Shown: positions 30,201-40,477 of the stretch, one piece after another
Position numbering within the stretch: position 1 is the first letter of the stretch
How the letters are laid out: every line of letters begins with the position of its first letter
Assembly (NCBI GenBank): GCA_026419775.2
Contig: JAOPGA020000502.1
Location: forward strand, 1 to 40,813
Direction: 5' to 3'
DNA length: 40,813 bases
Origin: Acrasis kona
Taxonomy: Eukaryota; Heterolobosea; Eutetramitea; Acrasida; Acrasidae
Translations under genes and position numbers: made by a program
Notes under the pieces: model-generated
The model's input: the letters and a program-made list of their open reading frames with translations, nothing else
Databases searched by the model: none
Told to the model about the DNA's origin: nothing

Positions 30201-31914
30201 TAATTGTGGCAAATATAGCACGAAAGTAATTTTTAATTACTCCGACTTTTATACCAACATGGTTGGGTCTGATCTCTACATTCAACATTATTCCTTCGTT
30301 GATCCCATCATCAACAAAACGAAAAACCCATTCAATCAAGAATATCCTCTGACCTTGGCTGATCGTTCATGGGATTATTTAAAGTACAGTGAAGGTAAAT
30401 ACCACGAGGGCCTGGTCGGATTCTATCCTTCGGTCGACAAATTAATTAGAGAGCCGATTTGTAATAAAACTACTGTAGAGTGTATGGGTCTTGATCAAAA
30501 GATGAGTTTATATATGGAGCTAGGCTACAGCTTTATGATCAACCAAATAAACATGACACTTGGGGAAAGGATTCAAACTTGTAATGACTTTTTTGATTTA
30601 GGAAATGTAATTCGTTACAATCTAAACAACCTCGTCAATGTCAACACAGAGATATCAAAGCAAGATTGCTTACCTGTTGTTCCTGTTGAATTGTTTTATT
30701 GTATATCTGCGTTCTTAGCTGCGGTCATTTTGATTATATTAAATTTTCAATTGCAACATGACATCAACACCACCCAAAGAGTGAGGGCTATGTTATTATT
30801 CATACCCCCTGAGAGCATTGAGTCGTCATCAGACATTAAACATTACGTCTCCACACATTCCGTCAAAACAAAAAAGGAGTCAATTAAAGACGAAAGGATA
30901 ACAGATAGTCGCGACGCTCTAATGTTGGAAGCATGCCATGATGCAGCATTCATTTGCAACACCAATGGAGTAATCAAAAGTGCCAATAATGCCGCTACCA
31001 CAATGTTTGGTCATCAAACAAACGAAATGATTGGCATGGACATTACTTCCCTTTACAAGAGAGGAGATGAATTAATCAGAGAAGCCATCACAAACATTGA
31101 AACATTAAAAACTGGTTTATGTGTATCAATCGAAGGAATCAAGAAGGACAGAGAAGAATTTCCAACAAGAACTTCCATCGGCCTGACACAATTTGAAGAG
31201 GGATCGTTGATTATTGTATTTAGTGGAGACCTTACGGTAGAGAAGAAACAAAAAGACCTGATTGCACAAGAAAAGAAGAATAATGAAAATCTACTTTTAA
31301 GCATTTTACCATCCTCAGTAGCAGCCAGGCTCAAACGTAAGGAAAATGAAATTTCTGACAGCATCGATTCTTGTACATGTTTCTTTTCAGATATGGTCGG
31401 CTTTACCGCCATGAGCAGCAACATGTCGGCTCCTAGTCTTGTAAAGCTACTAAACTCCATAGTGAACGAATTAGACGACTTGACTTTCCATCACAAAATT
31501 GAAAAAATCAAAACCATTGGAGACGCGTACTTTTGTGTAGGAGGATTACAATCCGGAGACGTTAAACATGCGGAAAGAGTAGTCCGGTTCGCACTTGATG
31601 CCATTAAATCAGTCAAAAGTGTCACCAACGGAGGAATACAAATTAGAGTGGGAGTGAACACTGGGTCCATTGTGGCCGGTATCATTGGAAAGAGCAAGTA
31701 CTGTTATGACTGTTGGGGAGACACTGTGAATTTAGCAAGTAGGATGGAGTCAACTGGCATTCCCGGCAAAGTGCAAATGACAAGAAGTACTTACGAACGT
31801 GTATATGATGTATTCAAAAACATTCATGAGAGATTGGACGTGGAAGTCAAAGGAAAGGGATCAATGATTACTTACATTTTGGAGCCGACTTTTGAAGAGC
31901 TGATTGTGGGTTAA
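27296..31914 (+). CDS. Multi-pass membrane adenylyl cyclase with TPR-like and PAS domains
   Basis: Exons 27296-27512, 27559-28845 and 28886-31914, 1510 residues. The N-terminal half has about 7-8 membrane helices (90-345) and then a helical, TPR-like region to about 560, the layout of TmcB-type proteins of protists. Two further pairs of helices lie near 646-665/836-865 and 908-940/1101-1125; each pair encloses an outside loop of about 165 residues, suggesting a receptor. A PAS domain follows at about 1181-1288, then a class III cyclase at about 1325-1508. FSDMVGFT and TIGDAYFC carry the two metal Asp; KIKTIGD has the adenine-type Lys and YDCWGDTVNLASR the Asp, Asn and Arg. Lys/Asp predicts ATP, not GTP, as substrate. 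The region from 31305 is partly duplicated downstream. Confidence 0.93.
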
Positions 31915-31939
31915 TGTTGACTGCTTGTGAATATAATGT

Positions 31940-32021
31940 AAATATATAAAATATCATCTTTAAAAGTCAATGTGTTATTAACTAACATTTATTATACAGT
32001 AAAAAGTGTTCATCACAATGA
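31940..32021. repeat. Left copy of the cyclase-DUF4419 junction
   Basis: This 3' flank matches 34981-35060 at about 90% identity, with a 4-5 bp gap. The match runs into what would be the last codons of the DUF4419 gene (…SL-GW-A-LFT-L in the intact copy). Here those codons are disrupted by stops, so the left copy is a dead stub of that gene. Confidence 0.8.
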
Positions 32022-32399
32022 TGTGGATTCCCAGTCAACAAAAGCTTTTTGAAAGAGTTTTTCTTGTTCCTCGAATGACAGTGTTGCATTTACTCGAGAA
32101 ATGTCATTTTTAGGTGGAAGGAAACCATGTGTTTCAAAATGTTGCAACTGTGGTGTTCCTGACTTTGTGGGCATTGGGAGGATCTCATCACAATGCTTGC
32201 ATTTTGTTGAAATATAAATAATGTCATTTTCAACAACATCATCAATACAATGTTTCCACCACCAAGCAGTGCGTTTCTTCATCTTGCGTTTCTTTTTAGG
32301 TGGCTCATCAATCTGCTGTTCAGATTCGTAATTGTCAGCGGGTGCGGTTGCTTCTTTGTCAGTTTGTTGGTTTGTAATATGTGCACCTGAGTTCGCCAA
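32013..32399 (-). pseudogene. BED zinc-finger fragment, hAT-transposase-like N-terminus
   Basis: An open frame of up to 129 codons, without an ATG at its upstream end (first ATG at 32282). It has a nuclear-localisation-like run PPKKKRKMKKR, then a BED finger: W-x-x-W near KRTAWWWKHC, STKCKHCDEIL and LQHFETH (C-x2-C ... H-x4-H). SFEEQEKLFQKAFVDWE then resembles the start of the hAT transposase core. The frame stops there because it runs into the DUF4419 stub at 32013-32030. No transposase core follows, so this is a truncated DNA-transposon or domesticated fragment. Confidence 0.6.
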
Positions 32400-32566
32400 G
32401 CTTAATATTAATAATAAATTATTAATAATAATAATTCATCTATCACTTCGTCGTCACAATGTTGAACCTAAAGAATCAAAAATTGGCCCAGTTGTTCAAA
32501 ACTGGTCGTCTTTTACAAGTTTTTTGGCGCATTATTAAAAATAGTTTCGGAAATTAAAAACCGAAC

Positions 32567-33838
32567 ATGAGGGATGTTAAACACATGTTGGATGTGGTGC
32601 ACTATCACGGACCTGGAAGTGTTGTAGCCTCTGCCGTTACAAATGTCAATGACCAACTGCTTCTGGATGTATTGAAGATCAACGATGAGGAGACAAGAAA
32701 AAATCTAACTGGTGACTTACATACCATTGAGATCTCTGCGGATGCAATGAGTTTCTTCAAGAGAAGATATGATGATTTATGCCAAGCAGCACAAGGTGTC
32801 TTCAGGTTGGCAATCTTGACAGGTAGAAGTGCTTCTTCTGGTAGTAGTTTTGGTGTTGGTCCTAAAGTGCATCTAACAAACCATCATATTGTCATTTCCA
32901 TTACAAGACAGAGTGTTATACTAGCCAGCAATGAGGAGGCTCCAAGAATTGCAGACATGATCAACCAAGGTAACTATACTTTAAACATGACTCATTACAC
33001 TAGGTCGAAGGGAAGACGTTCTGAAAGTTGAAAGTTTCGATTGGCATGATGTAGTTCCCGGACAGAAGGACGACATTCATGGAACTGTTGGTGACATGGA
33101 TTATGTTGATCTCTGCCCTCTCTCTAACGCTCCCATTAGTAGAGTTTTGTTCATTCCAACGTTGTCGCGTGTAAGGGAAGGCGCCGAGATCTGTACCATT
33201 TCATATCCAGGAGATGAAACTGCGAGAGCCTATTCTAACCAACCATACGAGTACCAGAGAAAATATCTCCCTCCGTATCAAACATTAAAGGAAAAATTTC
33301 ACGGTTTTGGAAGAAAGGTGCTGAGCTACGGAAGAATCCTTAACCCATATCATGCAGTTGATGGAGTTTGGACGGAGAACAAACAGTATGAGGCAGACAT
33401 TAAGGAGTGCCATTACTACTATTCTAACGAAAACTTACACGGTGGTTCCTCGGGTGGTGTCACGCTCCTTGAAGATTTCAAGATCTTTAAAGTTCAAGAC
33501 AAAGATGGTCATAGATGGCTATTGGTAGAAGCGTTGAGTTTTCGTAAGTCGCTTTTGACATGAATTAATACTAATAAACAGATTTCGGTGGGGAATTTAT
33601 TCCTTGTATGAAATGTTTAAAAATTCTGCCAGAGGAGAGAGGAACTACAAAGCATCATGAGACCATTGGTTTGTGCGAGAATTGTGTAGCAGAGCAAAGC
33701 GTTTCTTACAACTATGGTACAAGTTTCCATCATCCTACTGTTATCAAATTCTACAAAACTCTCAAAAATGATTTCATCGAATTGTTTGGACAAGTTCCCG
33801 AGCCTATTCAAAGATTTTATGATCTGCATGCTGAATGA
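32567..33838 (+). CDS. Trypsin-fold serine peptidase with a C-terminal zinc ribbon
   Basis: Exons 32567-32969, 33004-33543 and 33582-33838, with introns of 34 and 38 bp; 399 residues, intact. The catalytic His is in VHLTNHHIV (about residue 107), the Asp probably in DYVDLCPL (about 167), and the Ser in LHGGSSGGV (about 275), preceded by a glycine-rich GRSASSGSSFGVG strand as in trypsin-like (Trypsin_2) peptidases. There is no signal peptide, so it works inside the cell. The C-terminal part has CMKC and, 25 residues on, CENC, a likely zinc ribbon, followed by a helical end. It sits between two broken transposon pieces inside the rearranged island. It may have come with the island. Confidence 0.8.
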
Positions 33839-33949
33839 TTAACAGTATAATAATGGGCAGAGAGACTTCAAGACAAAACACAATAACATCAATTTTATTC
33901 AAGAATATAAGATTTTCTTTAATGCATAACGCAAGACTTACCAACATAA

Positions 33950-34845
33950 TAACAAAATACAGATGATCATGATAGCACTCTTCTTTTATGGATTTTGAAT
34001 ATGCGATTTCCTCCTTTACCCTTCTTTGAGCTACAGCCAAAGGAAGGCTACCAAAGAATTGATCCGCCATAACAATGTAGCTTCTATTTTCTTGGTCTGG
34101 CAGGTCCTTTACAAGATTATAAACATAATCAAATGTTGTATTCCCCTTGTTCTTTTCGTTCCCTTTTCCGCGGTAAACCCAAAATGAGTAGATGTAACCT
34201 GTAGCAATGCAAAATAATTTAATCCCTGTGGCGTGAGGCTTCTCCCTGACATGTTGTCTTGCAACCCAACGGCCTTTGAACAGGATTAGCGTTTCATCAA
34301 CAACAACATGTTGAAATGGAACCCAAAAATTTTGGTTCGACTTATTTACTTTTTCGATTACAAAGTCGATGTCGAAGTGAAATGCTCTCTTCATTGCTTT
34401 AAACCAAGCCTTTGAACAACTAGAACTAATAGTATATAAGTTTGTTGCCTGTTAGTCCTTTGTTGTTCTTAAACAAAGTCCAGTAATCATCAATACGAGG
34501 GTTTGGACAATATCCCATTGCAAATACAATTCCAAAAAAGCGAAGCATTGTTCTCCGTGTGACCCTGAAAGGTTTTCTTCTGATAGTTATTTTGTTTTTA
34601 GCAGCATACTCATTTGTATGCTGTACAAAATGATCCAGCAACTCATTGTCAACAAATTCTCGGAACATCCGTAAAGGTGATTTATCTTGAATGTTCTTTG
34701 GACCACCGGCATTATCTTCAGGTGGAGGTTTATCAAATCCTGGACTAACTGAAAACCCATTAGGAAGATCCGTCATAAAGTCAAATTTTGCTTTTTTTCT
34801 TGGTGGCCCTACTGTTTCTTCAATGGATGATTGAGCTGTTGTGTT
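33950..34845 (-). mobile_element. Broken piggyBac-type DNA transposase
   Basis: Minus-strand remnants of the DDE_Tnp_1_7 family. The upstream part (about 34430-34845) starts after an ATAG acceptor, has PPRKKAKF and then the N-terminal helical domain ending LTGNKLIYY. The next part (about 33960-34430) continues one frame off with CSKAWFKAMKRAFHF. It carries VVVDETLILFKGRW with the first catalytic Asp, KPHATGIKLFCIATGY, and ADQFFGS with the second Asp. The frame then becomes non-coding, so the third Asp and C-terminal Cys-rich domain are absent. There is one frameshift and a 3' truncation near 33950. No terminal inverted repeats or TTAA target pair could be found. Confidence 0.85.
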
Positions 34846-34925
34846 CTATAATGATAGTTAGTTGCTCTATACAATTTGATTCGTTTTTGTGTAGTGTATG
34901 TGAGACCTATGAATATGCAAGGACC

Positions 34926-35060
34926 TTTACCATCCTCAGTAGCAGCCAGGCTCAAACGTAAGGAAAATGAAATTTCTGACAAATATATAAAATATCATTA
35001 AAGTCAATGTGTTATTAACTAACATTTATTATAAAGTAAAAAGTGCCCATCCCAACGATG
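34926..35060. repeat. Right, internally deleted copy of the cyclase 3' end
   Basis: 34926-34981 is identical over 56 bp to 31305-31360 inside the cyclase gene. It then jumps directly to a copy of the cyclase 3' flank (34981-35060 against 31940-32021). So 579 bp of the cyclase catalytic region (31361-31939) is missing from this copy. It ends in the intact C-terminal codons of the DUF4419 gene. Confidence 0.9.
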
Positions 35061-36102
35061 GTTCAATACTAACCTCATCATCTAATATTTTGCTTGTCAT
35101 ATGTCCAGCATACATTTCCGTTTTGTATTCTGTGCCATTATCGTTTACAGTAATAGGAACAGTCACAAATCCTCTTTGAATATCGTTCATATTAATAATA
35201 GGCCATTCGCTGCTGGTACCACCAATCTTTTTATCTCCTCTCCAATTACCATCATTATCAAACACACAAAATGTTGTAATCCATCCAGATAAATATCTGG
35301 GTCCAGAACCTCCTCCTTTTTTGTTTGCAATTCTATTCCACCACTCTTTATCAGGATTACCTTTTCTGGCTTCAACAAGTTTATCAAGAACAGGGAACAA
35401 CAGATCGCTCCATTTTTTCAACTCCCCATTCAAATCAAATTCTAAAAGTCTGTTTGCCTTGCTTCTAAGGTTAACCCAATCCTGTTCGTTACCGAGCAGA
35501 GTAACGCCTGGTAAGTTGCATCTCAAATGGATTTTATAGTCAAAGTATTTTTTAGTAGTGGACATCAAAACAATTGAGCCGACGACTTTATCAGTATTTG
35601 TAGTGGTCGAGAAGGAAGGGACGATCCAATTGGCAATGGAAGGATCTTTAATGTTTTTTGCAATCTCGATCTGTAGTTGTAGGCAAAGCGATTCATAGTT
35701 GGCTGTCTTGAGATCTCCTAAACCACTGACTTCCAACTCCTTCTTGCCCTCAAAGTCAACGAATTTGCTTCTCAACTTCTCTCCATGCTTGTTAACGTAG
35801 TTCGAGAACTGAGTTGCTATGGCTATCCAAACATCGTCGGGTTTTAGAACCAAAAAGTGGTGATTAGAGTAGCATCTGAATGCAGCCATAACAAAAGAAT
35901 GGTTAGGGGTGTATGCATGGCTCCAGTTGAAATCTGAGCTTACAACTAACTGATGATCTGTCTTTAATTCCGCTCCTGTTTTACGGTCTCGTTCTTTTGG
36001 TAAGACATCTTCACATTTAAATTTAGTTTCTTCCACTTTCTCACCATCTACGTCGGTTACTCTGAATGATATTGAGGATTCGTCTTTCTTGATTGTGGTC
36101 AT
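35029..36102 (-). CDS. DUF4419-family protein, 357 aa
   Basis: Single exon. HSFVMAAFRCYSNHHFLVLK, then PDDVWIAIATQFSNYVNKH and a later LSGWITTFCVFD are the conserved blocks of DUF4419, a family common in fungi and amoebae with unknown function. No signal peptide or membrane helix, so probably cytosolic. A TATAAATA box lies 32 bp upstream of the ATG. The C-terminal codons are duplicated, in broken form, next to the cyclase at 32013-32030, which shows that a second DUF4419 copy once stood there. Confidence 0.88.
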   Translation of the reverse strand: MTTIKKDESSISFRVTDVDGEKVEETKFKCEDVLPKERDRKTGAELKTDHQLVVSSDFNWSHAYTPNHSFVMAAFRCYSNHHFLVLKPDDVWIAIATQFSNYVNKHGEKLRSKFVDFEGKKELEVSGLGDLKTANYESLCLQLQIEIAKNIKDPSIANWIVPSFSTTTNTDKVVGSIVLMSTTKKYFDYKIHLRCNLPGVTLLGNEQDWVNLRSKANRLLEFDLNGELKKWSDLLFPVLDKLVEARKGNPDKEWWNRIANKKGGGSGPRYLSGWITTFCVFDNDGNWRGDKKIGGTSSEWPIINMNDIQRGFVTVPITVNDNGTEYKTEMYAGHMTSKILDDEVSIEPSLGWALFTL

Positions 36103-36133
36103 TTTGTTTATAATTATTGAAGAACGAGCGCTC

Positions 36134-36141
36134 TATTTATA
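36134..36141 (-). promoter_or_regulatory. TATA box (TATAAATA) of the DUF4419 gene
   Basis: Perfect TATAAATA on the minus strand, 32 bp before the ATG at 36102. It implies a very short 5' leader. Confidence 0.5.
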
Positions 36142-36290
36142 TGAAGAAATTCTTAAGTTAGAACCATTACAAGAATAATTGGAGTGAGTGTCTTCTATTA
36201 TCAATCATTGACAATAAGTACATCAACGACGACATTTGGAGTTGATATAAAAAAAGTTAAAAAATCATTTGTTGTTTGAATCAAGTTTTT

Positions 36291-37389
36291 TTATTCTTGT
36301 TGAAAGAAGATCATCATTAATCTCGCAACTGTGGATGGTTTCTCATGCACAGGGAAATGTCCAACATTGTCTAACACTTCGAACCTGCTCTTTTCTTTTG
36401 GTCCAACACCTTCTTCCCAACTCATTTCTGCAACATCAAAACCTAAAGCCTTGTCATCTCGTCCCCAAATAACTAGAGTTGGAACAGTTACTTTATGTGT
36501 CAAAATGTTTGAATCAGGATATAAGTTGAAGATATCGCGGACGAATGCTCTGTAGTAGTTAACCATACCTGTTACGGCACCTGGCTGAGCCCAAGCATCC
36601 GTCAACATATTCAAACCAAGTTCAGTCATGTGGCCATCACGGCATAGAATTTTGTAAAGCTTTTTCAAGGTCTTGAAGTTATCACGCGACAACAAGTATT
36701 CGGGTAGATGAGGAATTTGGAAGAAGAAGATATACCAACTACGCATAAGCTGCTTGATAACAGCCAACCATCCTTTGGATACCAAACCAGCTGAGAAGGA
36801 AGTTGGATGTGGTGCATTTATAATAACAAGTTTTTTAACTTTATCAGGGTATTGAAGCGCAAAGTGCCATGCTAAAGCTCCTCCCCAATCATGACCAACA
36901 ATATGAGCCTCAGATCTACCCGCATATTCAAGAAGAGAGGCAATATCCTCTACAAGTTCCTTCACTCTATATTTCTCAATAGATTCAGGCTTATCACTAG
37001 TATTGTATCCTCTCATATCCGGTGCAAGTACGAAATATTGTTTGGATCTTTCCAAACCATGAAGATATTGGTGCCATGTAGTCAATGCAGTTTCCGGAAA
37101 TCCATGTAGTAATATAACAAGAGTTCTATCTGTCTCGTTCCTATAGATTGTTAAATATAATTATGTTTCTCAACAACTTTCCAGATTGTAGAACGTTCAA
37201 CGTCACGTCAGGATCATGAGTAGGTACTCTTACATACTTCGAGCTACCAAGGCGTAACGGTATGTTACCTTGTTTGTATATGAACGGATCCTCCTTCGGA
37301 TAAAACAGAATCCCCAAAGCCACCACAACCAATGATAGTACCAAGAACGTAATCATTGTAATAGCCAACAAAAGGATCATATGAATCAT
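36291..37389 (-). CDS. Membrane-anchored epoxide hydrolase (EPHX4-like)
   Basis: Exons 37178-37389 and 36291-37140, with a 37 bp intron (GTTGTT donor); 353 residues. An N-terminal membrane anchor (about 4-32, rich in Ile/Leu/Val) precedes the alpha/beta-hydrolase fold. HGFPET is the oxyanion-hole loop, MRGYNTSDKP the usual D-RGY-S block, and VGHDWGGALAW has the nucleophile Asp. WGRDDKAL gives the charge-relay Asp and GHFPVHEKP the catalytic His. This is the layout of EPHX3/EPHX4 epoxide hydrolases. These open epoxides to diols, probably with the active site facing the cytosol. Start: the ATG at 37389 is preceded by an in-frame GTG only. Confidence 0.9.
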
Positions 37390-37433
37390 CACTCACATAA
37401 AAGCAAGATGGCTTTGGGTTTGTTTGCTTAAAA
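37390..37433. promoter_or_regulatory. 44 bp divergent intergenic gap (shared promoter)
   Basis: Only 44 bp separate the ATG of the epoxide hydrolase gene (minus) from the ATG of the secreted-protein gene (plus). Both promoters must therefore overlap here or lie inside the coding regions. No TATA motif is visible. Confidence 0.5.
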
Positions 37434-38918
37434 ATGAACCAAGTCCTCATTATAGCCGTATGTGCTGTTATAAGTGTACAAGGCCTAACATTTATAAATG
37501 AAAAGAACAAAATAAAGAACGTTCCACTTGACGATTCATGCACAATGTTCGCTGTCTCTGTACCAAAAGGTACTGGAGTAGTCGAAATTAATTTGCGCAA
37601 CACAATCGACTCCTGCACTATCAGCATGTCTGTTGGATTTGATTATTTCCCAGGTCCTCTACATACCCCAACCACAACAAGCAACTTGTTCTCCGACAAT
37701 AAGATATCTCCAGGTACAAATCATCGCTACTTTTTATGTACGTATGATTCATTCACAACCTATGGAGCAACCATGATAATGCCCTCATCCTCTCCTTATG
37801 GCCTTGAAGACAAATGCTCCACATTTGTTACAAATATGCACAAAGGAGGTACAGCATACATCTGTTTGTCTGGACAATCGCCACAACTAGACCACAAAGC
37901 GGTTGTAAAAATCTCTAGTAGGGTGGTGGAGGCACAACCACTAGTGCTCTCTAAACAAGGTGTCGACATTCCAATTCAAAGAAATAATAAAATATCTGCA
38001 CAGTCTTATGCTCTGTATATACCAGAGTATGTAAATGGTGTATCACTTGTCCATACAAATAATTCTACAAATGTTATTGCTCCAGGGTTGTTTAACAACG
38101 TCAGAGAAAGTGGCGTCTACAAACACTCCACTTTTGCAGTTGCAAGCACTCACTTTGTAACCATCCTATCCAACACTCATGCACCAACAAGCATTCAAAT
38201 ACTACCAATGCTCAAGTGTAAAATTGATGAGTACTATGTAGGTGGCTATGGATGCGTTAGTTTACATGAGGATGCAGTAAATAATGTTCAAGTCTATAAT
38301 TTTGTAGCACCGAATGATTATTTATTTTATAGCTTCCATATTGCTCTACCTTACTTGATTAATGTCAATGTATCTGTTAGTGGAATGTCCTGGCGAGGAA
38401 TCGATGCAAATGTGTTGCCAAGTCATGCACTTGATACCCGCTCAAATGTGCCCTGCGTGGACGGACAACATGTAACCCATTTTATTATGGGCGGCAGTTC
38501 GGTTCAAATTGCCATCCGCTCATCTATTCCCTTCACTAGATCAAATCAATTTATAGCGACATTTATTGAAGAGGATGGAAAAGAAGTTTGGTTTAGTAAA
38601 AATGTTCTTACAGATGACACTAGGCTTGTTAGGTACAGTACCCCAGTTGTCCCTGACTTGTCTTACTACATCATGGCTCCATTTGCGTTTTCTCAACTTT
38701 GTTCTTCTACTGTTAACATAGAAGCTTCAGGATCTCAAATAGGTAATGTTCAATTGGTATTCTCTAATAATACCATCATCATGGCAATTAATTGTCTTCA
38801 ACCAAACCAAGTTAACAACAAATGTTCGTTCTATGTCCCAAATCTTCCTAAAAGCGGGTTTATAATCATCAAGTATGTCACCAAGGGACCATATGAAGCC
38901 ACCATCTCCTTAACGTGA
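37434..38918 (+). CDS. Secreted beta-rich Cys protein of unknown function, 494 aa
   Basis: Single exon. A signal peptide (about 1-17, IIAVCAVISVQG) is followed by an extracellular-type protein with many Thr, Ser, Val and Asn, spaced cysteines and several N-glycosylation sequons (NNST, NVSVS, NNT). Strand-rich segments of about 110-120 residues seem to repeat: CTMFAVSVPKGTG, CSTFVTNMHKGGT and, near the end, KCSFYVPNLPKSGFIIIKY share the C-x-F/Y-x-V ... P/H-K-x-G pattern. This looks like three or more related beta-sandwich modules, similar in style to pre-peptidase C-terminal domains. No membrane anchor. An AATAAA lies just after the stop. Confidence 0.75.
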   Translation: MNQVLIIAVCAVISVQGLTFINEKNKIKNVPLDDSCTMFAVSVPKGTGVVEINLRNTIDSCTISMSVGFDYFPGPLHTPTTTSNLFSDNKISPGTNHRYFLCTYDSFTTYGATMIMPSSSPYGLEDKCSTFVTNMHKGGTAYICLSGQSPQLDHKAVVKISSRVVEAQPLVLSKQGVDIPIQRNNKISAQSYALYIPEYVNGVSLVHTNNSTNVIAPGLFNNVRESGVYKHSTFAVASTHFVTILSNTHAPTSIQILPMLKCKIDEYYVGGYGCVSLHEDAVNNVQVYNFVAPNDYLFYSFHIALPYLINVNVSVSGMSWRGIDANVLPSHALDTRSNVPCVDGQHVTHFIMGGSSVQIAIRSSIPFTRSNQFIATFIEEDGKEVWFSKNVLTDDTRLVRYSTPVVPDLSYYIMAPFAFSQLCSSTVNIEASGSQIGNVQLVFSNNTIIMAINCLQPNQVNNKCSFYVPNLPKSGFIIIKYVTKGPYEATISLT

Positions 38919-39073
38919 AGAGATTTGTTCGTGTATAAATAAATCTGCACGATGCTAACTATTAATTAACTTGCGTTAAGTGTTTCACAAAACAGCTCTC
39001 ACAGTAAGATCTTTAAGGAGAATAAATTTTGTTGACGTAATGATTACAACAAGTCTTCAACCTTCAAAACATC

Positions 39074-40477
39074 ATGAACCTCTACAGAAGGTTCGCGACA
39101 AGAAAAAATGGTCGGCAGATGACACATCCGCAACAATATATGGAAATGAGAGATGAGATAGTGCGGATGGAGCAGTACTTATCCCGAGCCATCAAACACG
39201 CAAAGAGATACTGTGATGCAAATGATAAATTAAACACAATGATCAAAGAATTTGGAGATTTCTTCTACGAAGTCAGTAAAACTGAGGGTGAAGAATTTGG
39301 AACTGCTTCAAGACGGTTTGGGAAAGTTATGAATGATGTGGCAGTGTCAAAACAAAGTCAACTGATTCAATTAGTATTTATCCAACCTTGTTCAAAGTAT
39401 TGTGAATATAATCATACTCTTTCTAAATGTCGTCATCATCATTAGAGCAATCACTGAATTTGAAGAGTCTGGAAAATTACATCAAAAGTACCTAAAGAAG
39501 GCCGAACAATGCAAGGCTCAAGAAGATTTGGTGAAAAACTTTGCTCAAAATAAAAAAGACAGTGTCAAGTTCCATCAAGAAGAAGAAAAACTAAAAATGT
39601 TGGAGAGTGTCAGGGATCAATTATTCATGGAGTCTTATAAAGTAAGTTTCGCTCCATGATGGCACTCATCCATAAAGTACGCAGTAGAGCAGATCAAGAA
39701 GAAGAATACACAAAATTTCTCAGAAATGATGTAAGTGAGCCATGTGTTGATGACATCTTTTGAACATTTTTAGTGAACTCTTCAGCACCTTCAAAGCACA
39801 TTACCATGAAAGTTTTCTCCTCACAGAAGTAAGCTTTTCATCAATCCATCACTAACCATTAACAGGACGCACTACCACAATTTGACATGCTCAAAAGCAG
39901 TGCACAAGAGAAGGCTTTACTTTTGGATGCAACCACAAATAGGAGGAATTCAATAGGATCGTCATTAGCCACAGAAACACCAACAACAGATAATTTACTT
40001 ACGGATGATTACACAACTTCAGTTTCAACGCCAAAAACATGGGTCCATCACAAACGTCAACCATCAAAAGACCCAGCCAGCATGGTGCCCATCGCACAGT
40101 GTGTCATTATACATGAATTCCACTCCGAAGGCCAAGACGAAATCAATCTAGTTCCAGGAGACGTTGCTTTAATCTTTGACAATACTGATCCTGAGTGGTG
40201 GATGGGCTGCACAAGGAGAGAAAAAAGAATGGGCTACATTCCATCAAGTTTTTGTTTTTCCGTACAAGACACAAGAAATGTTCAAAATGTTACGGCTTTA
40301 TATGATTTACGTGTAAATGATCCAAATGTTGAGCTGGAGTTTAATAAAAATGACGTTTTGAACATTACAGAAAAGAGAGCGGACGGTTGGTGGTTTGGTA
40401 CAAATGTAAGAACGAAAAAGTCCGGTTTGATTCCGAGTAACTATACTAATGCTTGTCGGTTGTTTGAAGGTACATAA
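39074..40477 (+). CDS. BAR-domain protein with two C-terminal SH3 domains
   Basis: Five exons: 39074-39396, 39446-39641, 39678-39730, 39774-39828 and 39866-40477; 412 residues. Residues 1-225 are helical, with the BAR signature running across exons (MIELFSTFKAHYHESFLLTE at about 190-209, then DALPQFDML). BAR dimers sense or shape curved membrane. A Ser/Thr-rich linker leads to two SH3 domains: about 283-340 (ALIFDNTDPEWWMGC, GYIPSSF) and about 350-405 (TALYDL, DGWWFGTN, GLIPSNYT). These would recruit Pro-rich partners such as dynamins, WASP or RhoGEFs. Frame and phase are consistent at all four introns (1239 nt). Confidence 0.9.

Noticed and set aside
33804-34845. TTAA target duplication and terminal inverted repeats expected for a complete piggyBac element
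   Set aside because: No matching ends were found on either side, so the element is treated as a fragment.
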